Below are positions 52,674 through 61,298 of a stretch of DNA of 64,000 bases, in pieces. Position numbers and translations under genes: made by a program. The stretch is from Cytophagaceae bacterium ABcell3 (lineage in GTDB: Bacteria > Bacteroidota > Bacteroidia > Cytophagales > Cytophagaceae). Numbering within the stretch: the first letter of the stretch is position 1; each line of letters begins with the position of its first letter. The notes below the pieces were generated by a model. That model was not told the origin of the DNA, made no database searches, and worked only from the letters and a program-made list of their open reading frames with translations. Where the stretch lies: positions 2,998,584-3,062,583 of the forward strand of contig CP133159.1 of assembly GCA_030913385.1 (NCBI GenBank). The letters run 5' to 3'.

Positions 52674-53073
52674 AATTATAACGCTCAATGGGCAGTTAGC
52701 TAAAAAATAGTAGACAATGGATAAGTTATAATTCTTGTCTTAAAAAAATCTCTTTTTTTGATTGCTTTCAAATAACTGCATAGCCAATAATCTTCCTGAA
52801 AAATGGAAAGTGAAAAATATCATTAAATGTTTAAAAAGGTGGCAACAAAAACTCAGCAAAGCTCATTTACTTTGTTCCCCGTTTGTTATAATTATAGCAA
52901 TACTGTGAAAATTTGCTCGGATTATCTTTTTTCACAACCATGAATGCTAGTACAAACAATATAAAAATATTAAAAAATTATATAAATTTCAATATGTGAG
53001 CAAATTGTACCATATAGCTCTGTCCGAAATACATCATTTCTATCGACGTCTATCCTATGCTGGAAAAAGTTGA
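52674..53073. other. AT-rich intergenic region
   Basis: No convincing ORF is present. AATTTGCTC (52910-52918) and GAGCAAATT (52998-53006) are inverted copies 79 nt apart, which could be chance. The region should contain the promoter of the PKD protein gene. Confidence 0.45.
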
Positions 53074-53418
53074 TTATTCCATATCTTTCCCCAATAAAAA
53101 GTAAATTCTTTCTTTAGTTTCTTTTGATAAACCTTCAATTTCTTCCTCAGAAACCAAACCTTCGATCATTAAATCTACCAGGGCCATAAAGTACCTGCCT
53201 CCGGTCAACCCATCAAATTTTCTTGACAGGTTTCTATCATGTTTATCCAATGTCTTATACATGTTGAGATAAGTTTCTCGAGGGTTTTGCTGTGATTTTT
53301 CCCATTGGTCTAGCAACGCCTTTATTTTATTGATGCCATTGATGTAATCCCGCTCTAGCCCTTTGTCCAGTAACTGCCTGACCAGTTTCTTTTCCGATTT
53401 TGTAAATGTATAGTTCAT
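53074..53418 (-). CDS. Uncharacterised small helical protein
   Basis: The 114-residue protein from the ATG at 53418 is charged and predicted helical (NYTFTKSEKKLVRQLLDKGLERDY, then KALLDQWEKSQQNPRETYLNMYK and GGRYFMALVDLMIEGLVSEEEIEGL). I recognise no domain, signal peptide or membrane helix. The frame opens 11 codons earlier at a TTG, but the ATG is more natural. It is divergently transcribed from the oxidoreductase gene at 53504 (85 bp), so they may share control. It is likely real, based on amino-acid composition and start; function unknown. Confidence 0.55.
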   Translation of the reverse strand: MNYTFTKSEKKLVRQLLDKGLERDYINGINKIKALLDQWEKSQQNPRETYLNMYKTLDKHDRNLSRKFDGLTGGRYFMALVDLMIEGLVSEEEIEGLSKETKERIYFLLGKDME

Positions 53419-53503
53419 CTTCGCATATAGGTTTATTGATGATGTAGCCAAGATAATAACACTATGGGGAAAAATGAATTATTTTATGAAAAGAGGAAAT
53501 TTT

Positions 53504-54439
53504 ATGAAAGCAGCAGTATTAAAAAGCTACGGAAAGCATGATGTGTTTGAAATAAAAGAAACTTCTGCGCCTAGCATTTCAAAAGGACAAGTATTGGTCC
53601 GTAATTATGCATCGTCCGTCAACCCTGTTGATCTACAGGTTAGACGTGGGAACCTAAGGTTTGCTTCTGGTTTGTTTGGGGCTTCCATTATAGGAAGTGA
53701 TTTTAGTGGCAAAGTCATAGAGTCGAAGAGCAGTCATTTTAAAGAGGGTGATGATGTTTTTGGCTTTGTTACGGCTACCAAAGGACATGCCTATGGTGAA
53801 CTTATAGCTGTTGATGAAAAAAATGCAGTACTCAAACCCAAAAATCTATCATATAAAGAAGCTGCAACTTTGCCTTTGGTTGCCAGTACATCTTGGCAGG
53901 CACTGCTCAAACTTGGAAAATTAGCGTCAGGTCAGCATGTTTTAATAAATGGTTGCACTGGAGGGGTTGGCTTTACTGCTGTGCAAATTGCTAAAAGTAT
54001 AGGTGCTACGGTAACTGGGGTTTGCGGGAATAAGCACCTGGATGATGCAAAAAAGTTAGGGTGTGATGATGTACTTGATTATCAAAATGACAAACTACCA
54101 CAAGATCATAGGTTCGACTTGATATTTGATACTGCTGGCAAATTATCCCTTTCAGATGTAGAACCCTCTTTAAAGCCAGAGGGGCAATTGGTCGTAACCA
54201 TCCCTGTTATGAAAAATCTTGCTACTATGCTCAGGTCTTCTTTTGAATTGGTGAAGAAAAGAATGAAGCTGGTAGTGGTATTTCCTGAAACAGAAACTTT
54301 AGAAAATATTAAAAAGTTGATAGAACATGAAAAGCTGCGGCCATACATTGCCAAATCTTTTGATATTAAAGATATATCCTCTGCGCATAAAATGTTAGAA
54401 GATGAAAGCTTTGTTGGGAAAATAGCTTTGGAGATTTAG
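53504..54439 (+). CDS. Zinc-independent MDR quinone-oxidoreductase-like protein
   Basis: The protein (311 residues) belongs to the medium-chain dehydrogenase/reductase superfamily. The N-terminal GroES-like half includes SSVNPVDLQVRRG and GSDFSGKV, and the Rossmann half has LINGCTGGVGFTAVQIAKSIGATV and LIFDTAGK. The zinc-binding residues of alcohol dehydrogenases are not seen, so it resembles quinone oxidoreductases using NADPH. The ATG at 53504 is preferred: AGAGGA lies 8 nt upstream and the family sequence starts there (MKAAVLKSYG), while the frame extends to an ATG at 53474. The substrate is unknown. The MOSC gene follows 72 bp later on the same strand. Confidence 0.87.
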   Translation: MKAAVLKSYGKHDVFEIKETSAPSISKGQVLVRNYASSVNPVDLQVRRGNLRFASGLFGASIIGSDFSGKVIESKSSHFKEGDDVFGFVTATKGHAYGELIAVDEKNAVLKPKNLSYKEAATLPLVASTSWQALLKLGKLASGQHVLINGCTGGVGFTAVQIAKSIGATVTGVCGNKHLDDAKKLGCDDVLDYQNDKLPQDHRFDLIFDTAGKLSLSDVEPSLKPEGQLVVTIPVMKNLATMLRSSFELVKKRMKLVVVFPETETLENIKKLIEHEKLRPYIAKSFDIKDISSAHKMLEDESFVGKIALEI

Positions 54440-54510
54440 TTGCTTTCTTGTTACTAGAACTTTATATTTCCGGTAGAATAGCGTTGTACCAATAGCGGGA
54501 ATGGGGAACT

Positions 54511-55146
54511 ATGGAAGTTTTGTCTACCAATATATCTGAACTTAAAAAGATTTCTGTAAACGGCCGGGAGGAGAAAACCGGCTTTTTTAAATCAGTCGTA
54601 CACCGTCCAATTTCGTTGGGAAAAAATGGAGTAGAGGGAGATAGAATAGGAGACAGGGTGCATCATGGAGGGCCAGATAAGGCTTGTTATTTATACTCAT
54701 TTGATCATTACGATTTCTGGAGAGCAAAATATCCAAACCTGAATTGGGACTATGGAATGTTTGGAGAAAACTTAACCGTGCAAGGGTTAAATGAAGCTGA
54801 AGTTAATATAGGTGATATTTTTAACGTTGGTACGGCCACAGTCCAACTGTCACAACCCAGGCAGCCATGTTATAAGCTAGGGGTGAAGTTTGAAGACCCA
54901 AAGATGGTAAAGGCATTCAAAAGCACTCCTTATCCAGGAGTATATGTTAGGGTTTTAGAAGAAGGTTTTGTAAAAGCGGGAGATAACTTTCAATTGGTGA
55001 ATAAAAGCCACAACTCCCTTTCGGTAGCCCAAGTTTTTGAATTGATATATGATAAAACACCATGCAGCGAAATACTACATCAAGCGATCAATGATGAAGC
55101 GCTGGCCATTAACGTGAAAAACTACCTTTTAAATAAGCATTCTTAA
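54511..55146 (+). CDS. MOSC domain protein (YiiM-like)
   Basis: The 211-residue protein has the YiiM layout: GVEGDRIGDRVHHGGPDKACYLYSFDHYDFW near 48-78, GMFGENLTVQGLNEAEVNIGDIFNVG, and the MOSC core SQPRQPCYKLGVKF with the conserved Cys near residue 126. MOSC proteins bind molybdopterin or carry sulfur for metal-sulfur cofactors; YiiM in E. coli reduces N-hydroxylated compounds with molybdenum cofactor. The following C-terminal segment (SVAQVFELIYDKT-type) is the 3-alpha domain of the family. It is downstream of the oxidoreductase gene, same strand, and convergent with the USP gene, with 10 bp between. Confidence 0.9.
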   Translation: MEVLSTNISELKKISVNGREEKTGFFKSVVHRPISLGKNGVEGDRIGDRVHHGGPDKACYLYSFDHYDFWRAKYPNLNWDYGMFGENLTVQGLNEAEVNIGDIFNVGTATVQLSQPRQPCYKLGVKFEDPKMVKAFKSTPYPGVYVRVLEEGFVKAGDNFQLVNKSHNSLSVAQVFELIYDKTPCSEILHQAINDEALAINVKNYLLNKHS

Positions 55147-55156
55147 CCACTAACGA

Positions 55157-56011
55157 TTAAGTATCTTCTGTGTCAAGGTGGAAAACCAGCAGAGGTAAGG
55201 TTAGTTTTTTAAGGATTCCTTCTGTTACACTGTTTCTGTATAAGTTTTCCAAGAAAACGGGTACATGGGCACTCACTACCAATAGGTCTGCATGTTTGTC
55301 TATTACTAAGTGCTGTAAAGATTCGATGACATTATTCCCTTGTGCAGTTAACCATTCGATTTTAGGATAATTTACGACTCTTAAAGTTTTTTCCTTAAAT
55401 TCTTCAAAGATGACTTTGTTGTTCTCCTGCTCCCCTGTGTATATATTGACAATAGATAATTGTGCGTCATATGCTTCGGCAAGTACAGTTAACTGATTGA
55501 TTTTTTGAATTTCATTTTCAGAAAGGTTACAAGCATAAACAATATTTTTAATAGGAGAAAAAACAGATTTTTGGGGAACGACCAATACTGGGCACTGGAC
55601 ATTTTCAATTACTTTAGCAGTGGTATTTCCGAACAGGTATCTTTCTAGAATATTGCTGTTTTTTGCACCCAACACAACTAGGTCAACATCATTTTCTTTG
55701 GCGGCTTTACATATTTCTTTATATGGCAAACCTTCCAATGCGACTGATTTACAAGGAGCTTCTGGGGCTTCTTGGTGAATAATGTTGCAGGCTTTGCTGG
55801 TCTCTTGTTCGGTTTCGGCTGCTATCTTATTTTTCTGGTCTTTTACTTTGTCATAGTCTCTAACATCTGTAACTATATTAAAAGTTTTGTACGCATGCAC
55901 AACAAGAAATTCTGACTGAAACTTTTTTACAAAGTCAAGTCCATATTTTAATGCGTTGTCTGCGCAGGGGCTAAAGTCTGTGGCAAACAATACTTTGATA
56001 CCATTTTTCAT
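55157..56011 (-). CDS. Tandem universal stress protein
   Basis: The 284-residue protein has two UspA-type domains. The first opens KVLFATDFSPCADNALKYG and carries the nucleotide-binding pattern VLGAKNSNILERYLFGNTTAKVIENVQCPVLVVP, the GxxG(9x)G(S/T) type near residues 115-145. The second begins IKNIVYACNLSENEIQK and ends VVSAHVPVFLENLYRNSVTEGILKKLTLPLLVF, where the ATP loop is degenerate. Tandem USPs act in general stress survival. It is cytoplasmic. On the minus strand it follows the 77-residue gene; a large inverted repeat lies in the gap (56036-56107) and could affect its expression. Confidence 0.9.
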   Translation of the reverse strand: MKNGIKVLFATDFSPCADNALKYGLDFVKKFQSEFLVVHAYKTFNIVTDVRDYDKVKDQKNKIAAETEQETSKACNIIHQEAPEAPCKSVALEGLPYKEICKAAKENDVDLVVLGAKNSNILERYLFGNTTAKVIENVQCPVLVVPQKSVFSPIKNIVYACNLSENEIQKINQLTVLAEAYDAQLSIVNIYTGEQENNKVIFEEFKEKTLRVVNYPKIEWLTAQGNNVIESLQHLVIDKHADLLVVSAHVPVFLENLYRNSVTEGILKKLTLPLLVFHLDTEDT

Positions 56012-56035
56012 AATGTAAGTATACTTATATAAGTA

Positions 56036-56107
56036 GCTTAAAACCCGATGTATGCAAACCTATTACTTTGGTTAAAAAAAACTTGCCGCATAAACCGGGT
56101 TTTAAGC
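56036..56107 (-). other. 12-bp inverted repeat spanning 72 bp in USP leader
   Basis: GCTTAAAACCCG (56036-56047) and CGGGTTTTAAGC (56096-56107) are perfect inverted copies around a 48-nt spacer containing AACC/GGTT and an eight-base A-run (T-run on the minus strand). It lies 25 nt upstream of the USP start on the minus strand, a position suited to a structured leader. Confidence 0.5.
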
Positions 56108-56151
56108 AATTGAATAAAAACAAAACCAGATACAACAGCTAACGCTAATTG

Positions 56152-56385
56152 TTAGCAAATATATTCACCATTTGACTTATAAATTTTATTCTCTGGTATC
56201 TTTTCAAGCTTGGATTCAACATTGTCATTCCAGCATTTTACCAATCTATAAGTTTCTTCCGTAGCTTCTCCCTGAGGCATTTGAGTGTTTAGGGTTCCCA
56301 GAGCACCAATAATATCATCTTTTCCGCCTAGTAAATGTATAGTGCGAACCATCTCTTCAAATAGGTTTCTTTCCAGATCTGTCAT
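56152..56385 (-). CDS. Uncharacterised small protein
   Basis: I do not recognise this 77-residue protein. It is soluble and mostly helical (DLERNLFEEMVRTIHLLGGKDDIIGALGTL), acidic in the first half, with a single Cys in the middle (VKCWNDN) and one at the very end (EYIC). Its ATG at 56385 is normal. It is followed after 140 nt by the USP gene on the same strand, through a large hairpin, so the two may be co-transcribed. The helical pattern and clean start support a real gene. No function can be given. Confidence 0.5.
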   Translation of the reverse strand: MTDLERNLFEEMVRTIHLLGGKDDIIGALGTLNTQMPQGEATEETYRLVKCWNDNVESKLEKIPENKIYKSNGEYIC

Positions 56386-56586
56386 AGCTTTTTTTTAATA
56401 GGAAACAGAAGATCTTATGGAAAGTTTAGTATTATATACTATTTATTGATAAAAAGGGAAATACAGCTTTTTGATATAGGTGATTAGTAGTTTGCTGCCT
56501 ATTTGTATTTGAAACAGAGGATTGTGTCACCCTGTTTTTAGTCCTCTAGTTTGTTTTTTTCAACCCCTCACCAATAATATTAACAC

Positions 56587-57393
56587 TCAACTGTTAATTT
56601 TGACTAAAATAGAAGTGCCAAAGTAATCGTTTCCAGTATCTTCTACGATCTGCCAACCCATCTTTTCTAACTCCTTTTTTATGTAATGGTTTAGCATGCC
56701 GTGCCCGAAAAGCATGGATTTGTGGTTTTCCTCTGCACTTTCTACTAATGTACGTGCAGCCTTGCGTGCTCTTTTTTTGGCTTGAGAATAGTTTTCAACC
56801 CCTTCTGCTGCTTTAAATCCTAATGCCCATTTAATCCTAGCTGTAGTAGTCCAATATTTAATGGGCATGCGCAACCTTGGCTTTTTGCCCTTGGCATTTA
56901 AATAGGTTTCAAACTCTCTAAAATCTCGGGACACGGTAATTTCTTTGTCAGGGCCACAAACGTAATGAGCGGTAGACAAAGCCCTGTTTAGCGGACTAGC
57001 AAAAACTTTCACCTCCTCTTGTTCTTTCAACATGAAAAAAGGTGCATCGGGTTTTATAATACAAGCAGTATCATAGCATAGCATATATTCAACGGCTTCG
57101 TCTCTAGAAAACCTTCCACTTTTGTATAAGTCCGGCTCGCCATGTCTGATCAAGGCTATTTGTTGCAGCTTATCATAATCTTCTACAACATTGTCTTCTG
57201 GTTGCACAAACCTAATCCTTCGGGCGACCTCTTTACCGTCTACATAAACATAAGAAGCTTCATCTCTGAGGCTCTTATATGTTTGCTTAACGGATTTTAT
57301 ATCATTAGAACTTTGGTGCTCTTGTATACTTGCAAACACAGGCCAAACAGTAATAAAGATGGAAAATAAAGCAATTATTGACATTCTACGCAT
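56587..57393 (-). CDS. Exported histidine phosphatase superfamily protein
   Basis: The 268-residue protein has a signal peptide (MRRMSIIALFSIFITVWPVFAS). It carries the catalytic RHG motif (ALIRHGEPDLYKSG near residue 86), an Arg-containing segment (FASPLNRALSTAHYVCG) and the distal His in MLFGHGMLNHYI. These match branch 1 histidine phosphatases. The substrate is unknown; periplasmic location suggests sugar-phosphate or phosphorylated small-molecule cleavage. The upstream 60 residues before RHG are not typical of the family. It is divergent from nrnA by 424 bp, which holds the candidate structured RNA. Confidence 0.82.
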   Translation of the reverse strand: MRRMSIIALFSIFITVWPVFASIQEHQSSNDIKSVKQTYKSLRDEASYVYVDGKEVARRIRFVQPEDNVVEDYDKLQQIALIRHGEPDLYKSGRFSRDEAVEYMLCYDTACIIKPDAPFFMLKEQEEVKVFASPLNRALSTAHYVCGPDKEITVSRDFREFETYLNAKGKKPRLRMPIKYWTTTARIKWALGFKAAEGVENYSQAKKRARKAARTLVESAEENHKSMLFGHGMLNHYIKKELEKMGWQIVEDTGNDYFGTSILVKINS

Positions 57394-57619
57394 AAAAAGA
57401 TACTGACGATGATCAGGTTTTCTGTCTTACAAACTTATGTTGCCTTGCATTGGTTCTGTTTTTCCTTTTATTTTCTTGAAATTGACCAATCAGGCTTGGT
57501 GTCATGACTATTTACTGGAAGTGCTTTGATGAAAAACTATAGATAAGAGGAGTGGTTTTTACTTTTTGAAATTGCTAGAGTCCATGGAACGAAAAGTATG
57601 AAAAATAGCTTCACCAAAT

Positions 57620-57756
57620 AAGCAAGTTTGTATCTTGACTCCGGCCGTATATGCTCACGGATCCATCAGGAAATCGTATATCTGCCAACGCGCACATAAC
57701 ATTTTCTCCAAAACTAATATGAGTGAGCCGGACAAGCATGCAGACTTGCTTTTTTG
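57620..57756 (+). ncRNA. Candidate structured RNA with terminal U-tract
   Basis: Several nested pairings close this region: AAGCAAGT (57620-57627) with ACTTGCTT (57744-57751), CTTG (57634-57637) with CAAG (57733-57736), TCCGG (57640-57644) with CCGGA (57728-57732), and GCTCAC (57653-57658) with GTGAGC (57723-57728). The last stem ends with TTTTTTGTTTTTTG. This is far more paired and GC-rich than neighbouring intergenic DNA. It could be an independent small RNA, or a leader for nrnA whose ATG is 62 nt downstream. I match it to no known RNA family. Confidence 0.55.
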
Positions 57757-57817
57757 TTTTTTGAGAAAGGCTATTTCATGATTTTTGCTTACCTTCACTT
57801 TTTTTAAGCATTAAATA

Positions 57818-58816
57818 ATGAGCGTTTACAAACATATTCTTGAAGAAATTAAGACAGCCTCACACATTGTTATCACTTCTCATAAGTCTCCAGATGGAGA
57901 TTCTATTGGCAGTTCTTTAGGCCTGTTTCAATTTATAAAGAAGCTGGGCAAAACAGCCTACATTTGTCACCCTGACCCTGCGCCTACGTTTCTTGAATGG
58001 CTAGAAGACTTTGGATCCATCCTAACAATGCAATTGAACTCTGACAAGGTTAAAGGACATTTTGAAGAAGCAGATTTGATTTTTTGTCTTGATTACAACG
58101 GACCAGATAGGGTAGGGGATGAAATGCAATCGTTGTTGGAAAACGCCAAGTGTAAAAGGATAATGATTGACCACCACCTCGATCCTGTAGATTTTGTGGA
58201 TATTGCCGTCTCAGATCCTACATCTTCTTCTACCGCACAGCTTGTTTATGAATTGATAGAGCAGTCTGGTTGCCTGAAACTTTTAGATGAGCAGGTGGGA
58301 ATGCCATTATACCTGGGAATATTGACAGATACTGGTTCTTTTAGGTTTTCGTCTGTTAAGCCTCGTACGCATGAAGTGCTTGGAAAATTAATTCAGCATG
58401 GGGTCAGACATCATCTTGTTCATGAGCATCTCAATGACAATAATACCGCCAGCCGGTTAAGACTTCAGGGTTATGCAATTAGTGAAAAATTAGAAATTTT
58501 GGATGAGCACCAAGTGGCCATTATTTCTATGACTGCAGAAGAGCTAAAGCGTTTTAATTATGCAAAAGGTGATACAGATAACCTTGCCAATATAGCTTTA
58601 TCAATTAAAGGAATAAAAGCAGCAGTATTTGTGGCAGAGAAAGATGGTAAGGTTAAATTGTCTTTCCGTTCCAAAGGAGAAGAAAACCCTGTTAATGTGC
58701 TTGCTGCTGAGCATTTTGACGGTGGTGGTCATGCCAACGCCTCTGGTGGGGTTAGCTTTTTATCTATAGACGAGACTGTTCAGAAACTTAAGTCTTTAGT
58801 TCCTTCATATTTTTGA
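57818..58816 (+). CDS. nrnA: NrnA-like DHH phosphoesterase (nanoRNase/pAp phosphatase)
   Basis: The 332-residue protein has the DHH-DHHA1 layout: SHKSPDGDSIGSSLGL near residues 21-36, LIFCLDYNGPDRVG near 89, MIDHHLDPVDF (DHH) near 116, GILTDTGSFRFSSV, and the DHHA1 motif FDGGGHANASGG near 300-312. NrnA degrades 2-5 nt RNAs and dephosphorylates 3'-phosphoadenosine 5'-phosphate; c-di-AMP-related relatives exist, but no membrane or GGDEF parts are present here. Length is normal. Upstream is the candidate structured RNA. The PQQ dehydrogenase gene follows after 84 bp. Confidence 0.92.
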   Translation: MSVYKHILEEIKTASHIVITSHKSPDGDSIGSSLGLFQFIKKLGKTAYICHPDPAPTFLEWLEDFGSILTMQLNSDKVKGHFEEADLIFCLDYNGPDRVGDEMQSLLENAKCKRIMIDHHLDPVDFVDIAVSDPTSSSTAQLVYELIEQSGCLKLLDEQVGMPLYLGILTDTGSFRFSSVKPRTHEVLGKLIQHGVRHHLVHEHLNDNNTASRLRLQGYAISEKLEILDEHQVAIISMTAEELKRFNYAKGDTDNLANIALSIKGIKAAVFVAEKDGKVKLSFRSKGEENPVNVLAAEHFDGGGHANASGGVSFLSIDETVQKLKSLVPSYF

Positions 58817-58900
58817 TATTCTTGTCAAGCTCCCATATAGAAAGCTATACCTGAAAATAACATTTTGCTACTTTTGTGGTAATAAGGAAAACCTTATTTC

Positions 58901-60262
58901 ATGAAAAAACTTTTCCTTAGCTTAGCATTCACTTTTTCTTGCTTAGTACCCATTTTTAGTCAAGAAGGGTATCTTGAACTGGTTGAAAGCAATGTTCATC
59001 AACCTACAGATATAGCGCATGCAAGCGATGGTTCCGGCAGGTTGTTTGTTCTTGAAAAAGAAGGCATAGTTAAAACAATACCAGGTGCCGATGTTTTTTT
59101 AGATATTTCAGAACAAGTATTTATTGATCATACAGAAATGGGCTTGCTAGGAATAGCCTTTCATCCTGATTTTGAAAATAATAACTACTTTTATTTATAT
59201 TATTCTACAAACATAGATGGAAGCCACCACTCTAGGGTTAGCCGTTTTCAAGCCGTAAATGATGGTCAATCGGGAGACCCTGAAACGGAAACTATAATAC
59301 TAGAACTTGAACAACCTTTTGACAACCATAATGGTGGCGCCATGTTGTTTGGAAATGATGGTTACCTCTATATCGCTACCGGTGATGGAGGTGGTGTTGG
59401 AGATCCGGAGATGAATGCGCAGGACTTGGAGAGTTTACATGGCAAAATTTTACGAATTGATGTTGACCAAGGTGATCCATACGGAATTCCTGCAGACAAC
59501 CCTTTTGTCAATGAAGGTAATGCGCTAGGTGAAGTTTATGCTTTTGGCTTACGTAATCCTTGGAAAATATCAAAAGACAGGGAAACCGGCGGAATATGGA
59601 TAGCGGATGTAGGGCAAAATCACCGAGAAGAGATAAACCTACTTGCTATTGGTACTAACTATGGATGGAATTTTATGGAAGGTTCTTTGTGCTACCCTCC
59701 TGACATAGACTGCGAAGTCATAGGTACGCTTCCTGTGTTTGAATATAGTATACACGAAGAAGATGAATGTGCCATTATAGGTGGTTATGTTTACCGGGGT
59801 AGCATGAATCCGAACCTTCAGGGACATTATATTTACGGTGATTTCTGTTCAGGGAATGTATGGGCATTGCATGAAGAAACTTATGAAAATACGTTGTTGT
59901 TTTCTACAGATTTCATGATTTCTACCTTTGGGGAAGACGAAGATGGGGAACTATATCTTGGGGAGTATAATGGAGCCATACATAAGTTTACAGATGAAGT
60001 AACCTCCATTGAGGAAAGTGTCACGAAAAATAGTTTTAAAGTTTTTCCTAACCCTGCTTATCAGTCCATTAATGTTAGCTTTTCTAAAGTTATGGCAGAG
60101 GTTAAGATTGTAGACAAACTGGGGATTACTTTAAGACAATATGCTCCTGAAAGTAAAAAAATTAACATTAATGATTTATCATTAAAAACTGGTGTTTACG
60201 TGGTGCAAATGACAGATGCTTCAGGTATAATTTATACCCAAAAACTGCTTATTAGCCAATAA
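58901..60262 (+). CDS. PQQ sugar dehydrogenase-like protein with T9SS type A domain
   Basis: The 453-residue protein has a Sec signal (MKKLFLSLAFTFSCLVPIFSQ) and a six-bladed GDH-like propeller closely matching the lipoprotein at 13976. Shared strings include TEMGLLGIAFHP, NHNGGAMLFGNDGYLYIATGDGG, AFGLRNPWKIS and GNVWALHEE. After the propeller a T9SS type A domain is appended (FKVFPNPAYQSINVSFSKV to YTQKLLISQ, about residues 383-453). The protein is therefore exported to the surface or medium, not lipid-anchored. It would oxidise sugars with PQQ; whether PQQ is made or imported is unknown. An exact -7-type sequence TACTTTTG lies at 58869-58876, but no clear -33 element was found. Confidence 0.88.
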   Translation: MKKLFLSLAFTFSCLVPIFSQEGYLELVESNVHQPTDIAHASDGSGRLFVLEKEGIVKTIPGADVFLDISEQVFIDHTEMGLLGIAFHPDFENNNYFYLYYSTNIDGSHHSRVSRFQAVNDGQSGDPETETIILELEQPFDNHNGGAMLFGNDGYLYIATGDGGGVGDPEMNAQDLESLHGKILRIDVDQGDPYGIPADNPFVNEGNALGEVYAFGLRNPWKISKDRETGGIWIADVGQNHREEINLLAIGTNYGWNFMEGSLCYPPDIDCEVIGTLPVFEYSIHEEDECAIIGGYVYRGSMNPNLQGHYIYGDFCSGNVWALHEETYENTLLFSTDFMISTFGEDEDGELYLGEYNGAIHKFTDEVTSIEESVTKNSFKVFPNPAYQSINVSFSKVMAEVKIVDKLGITLRQYAPESKKININDLSLKTGVYVVQMTDASGIIYTQKLLISQ

Positions 60263-60326
60263 CCTTTTAATTTATGATGATTGTCTTGGTGAGTGCTAAG
60301 CCGTAAATCTATTTTTTATTTAAAAG

Positions 60327-60354
60327 AAGCCTTTTATTTTTGGGCTTTATTTTA
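60327..60354 (+). terminator. Possible terminator before SDR gene
   Basis: AAGCC (60327-60331) and GGCTT (60343-60347) form a 5-bp stem with an 11-nt loop followed by TATTTT. It sits 13 nt before the SDR start and may attenuate read-through. Confidence 0.35.
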
Positions 60355-60367
60355 ACTTCTATAGATT

Positions 60368-61165
60368 TTGAAAACTATACTTATTACCGGTGCCTCAACT
60401 GGCTTAGGACTTGCAATAGCAAAACACTTACATACTAAGAATTTTACAGTATACGGTACTTCCAGAAAGATTCAGCAGGAAGGCATACCATTTAAAACAT
60501 TGCAAATGGATGTTACTAGCCGAGAAAGTGTCAAAAGTGCTATTGAAACTATTATAAGTGAGCAAGGAAAAATAGATGTCGTCATTAACAATGCCGGACT
60601 TGGTTTGGCTGGTCCTGTAGAGCACTTACAAGAAGAAGACATGTTAAATGTCTATAATACCAATGTATTGGGTGTTTTACGGGTTTCCCAAGAAGTTTTG
60701 CCGTATATGAGAAAGCAAAAGCAAGGGAAAATTATTAATATCAGTTCCATAGGGTCAGAGTTTGGACTACCTTATCGAGGCGGGTACAGTTCTACCAAAA
60801 CAGCAGTAGACCGCTTGACCGAAGCCTTACGTATGGAAGTTAAGAAATTTGGTGTGCAGGCTTGTGTGGTGCAACCTGGTGGTATACAAACTGACATCAA
60901 TGCAAACAGGGTTTTAACCCCGTTGCCTGAAGAATCCCCTTATAAAAACAGCTTTGACCGGTGTTATAAAGTTATTAATCATAGTGTTTCCAAGGGTTTA
61001 AAGCCTGAGGATTTTGGCCCTATTTTAGAAAAAATAATAATGGCTGACAAAACAAAAAGGATTTACCGGATTGGAAAGTTTAACGAAAAACTATCTGTAA
61101 AAGTAAAGAGGTTAGCCCCAGACGATGTTTTTGAAAAGATAATTTTAAACCATTACAAGATATAA
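60368..61165 (+). CDS. Short-chain dehydrogenase/reductase with TTG start
   Basis: The 265-residue protein is a classical SDR: GASTGLGLAIA for cofactor binding (residues 7-17), NNAGLG near 75, a catalytic Ser in INISSIGS and Tyr-x-x-x-Lys in GYSSTKTAVDRL. Position 60368 is TTG; no upstream in-frame ATG exists close to the family N-terminus (KTILITGASTG), so TTG is the best start. It probably reduces or oxidises a carbonyl or alcohol with NAD(P)H. The substrate is unknown. It lies 105 bp after the PQQ dehydrogenase and 133 bp before the GH5 gene, all on the same strand. Confidence 0.88.
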   Translation: MKTILITGASTGLGLAIAKHLHTKNFTVYGTSRKIQQEGIPFKTLQMDVTSRESVKSAIETIISEQGKIDVVINNAGLGLAGPVEHLQEEDMLNVYNTNVLGVLRVSQEVLPYMRKQKQGKIINISSIGSEFGLPYRGGYSSTKTAVDRLTEALRMEVKKFGVQACVVQPGGIQTDINANRVLTPLPEESPYKNSFDRCYKVINHSVSKGLKPEDFGPILEKIIMADKTKRIYRIGKFNEKLSVKVKRLAPDDVFEKIILNHYKI

Positions 61166-61298
61166 GTTAAAACGGCAATAGGTCTTAATTTGCTTTAATC
61201 GTGGTTTTGCCGTGACCAGTAGTTTAACACTTGTTTTATACTAGACTTTATAAAGAAAATATTGCATATTTAGAATCTAAAAACATGAATTAGTGCCC

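Noticed and set aside
52910-53006. 9-bp inverted pair AATTTGCTC/GAGCAAATT
   Set aside because: The 79-nt spacing and AT-rich context make chance likely, and no gene start or end is close by.
61172-61213. 7-bp inverted repeat ACGGCAA/TTGCCGT after the SDR gene
   Set aside because: No T-run follows and the loop is 28 nt, so a terminator call is not supported.
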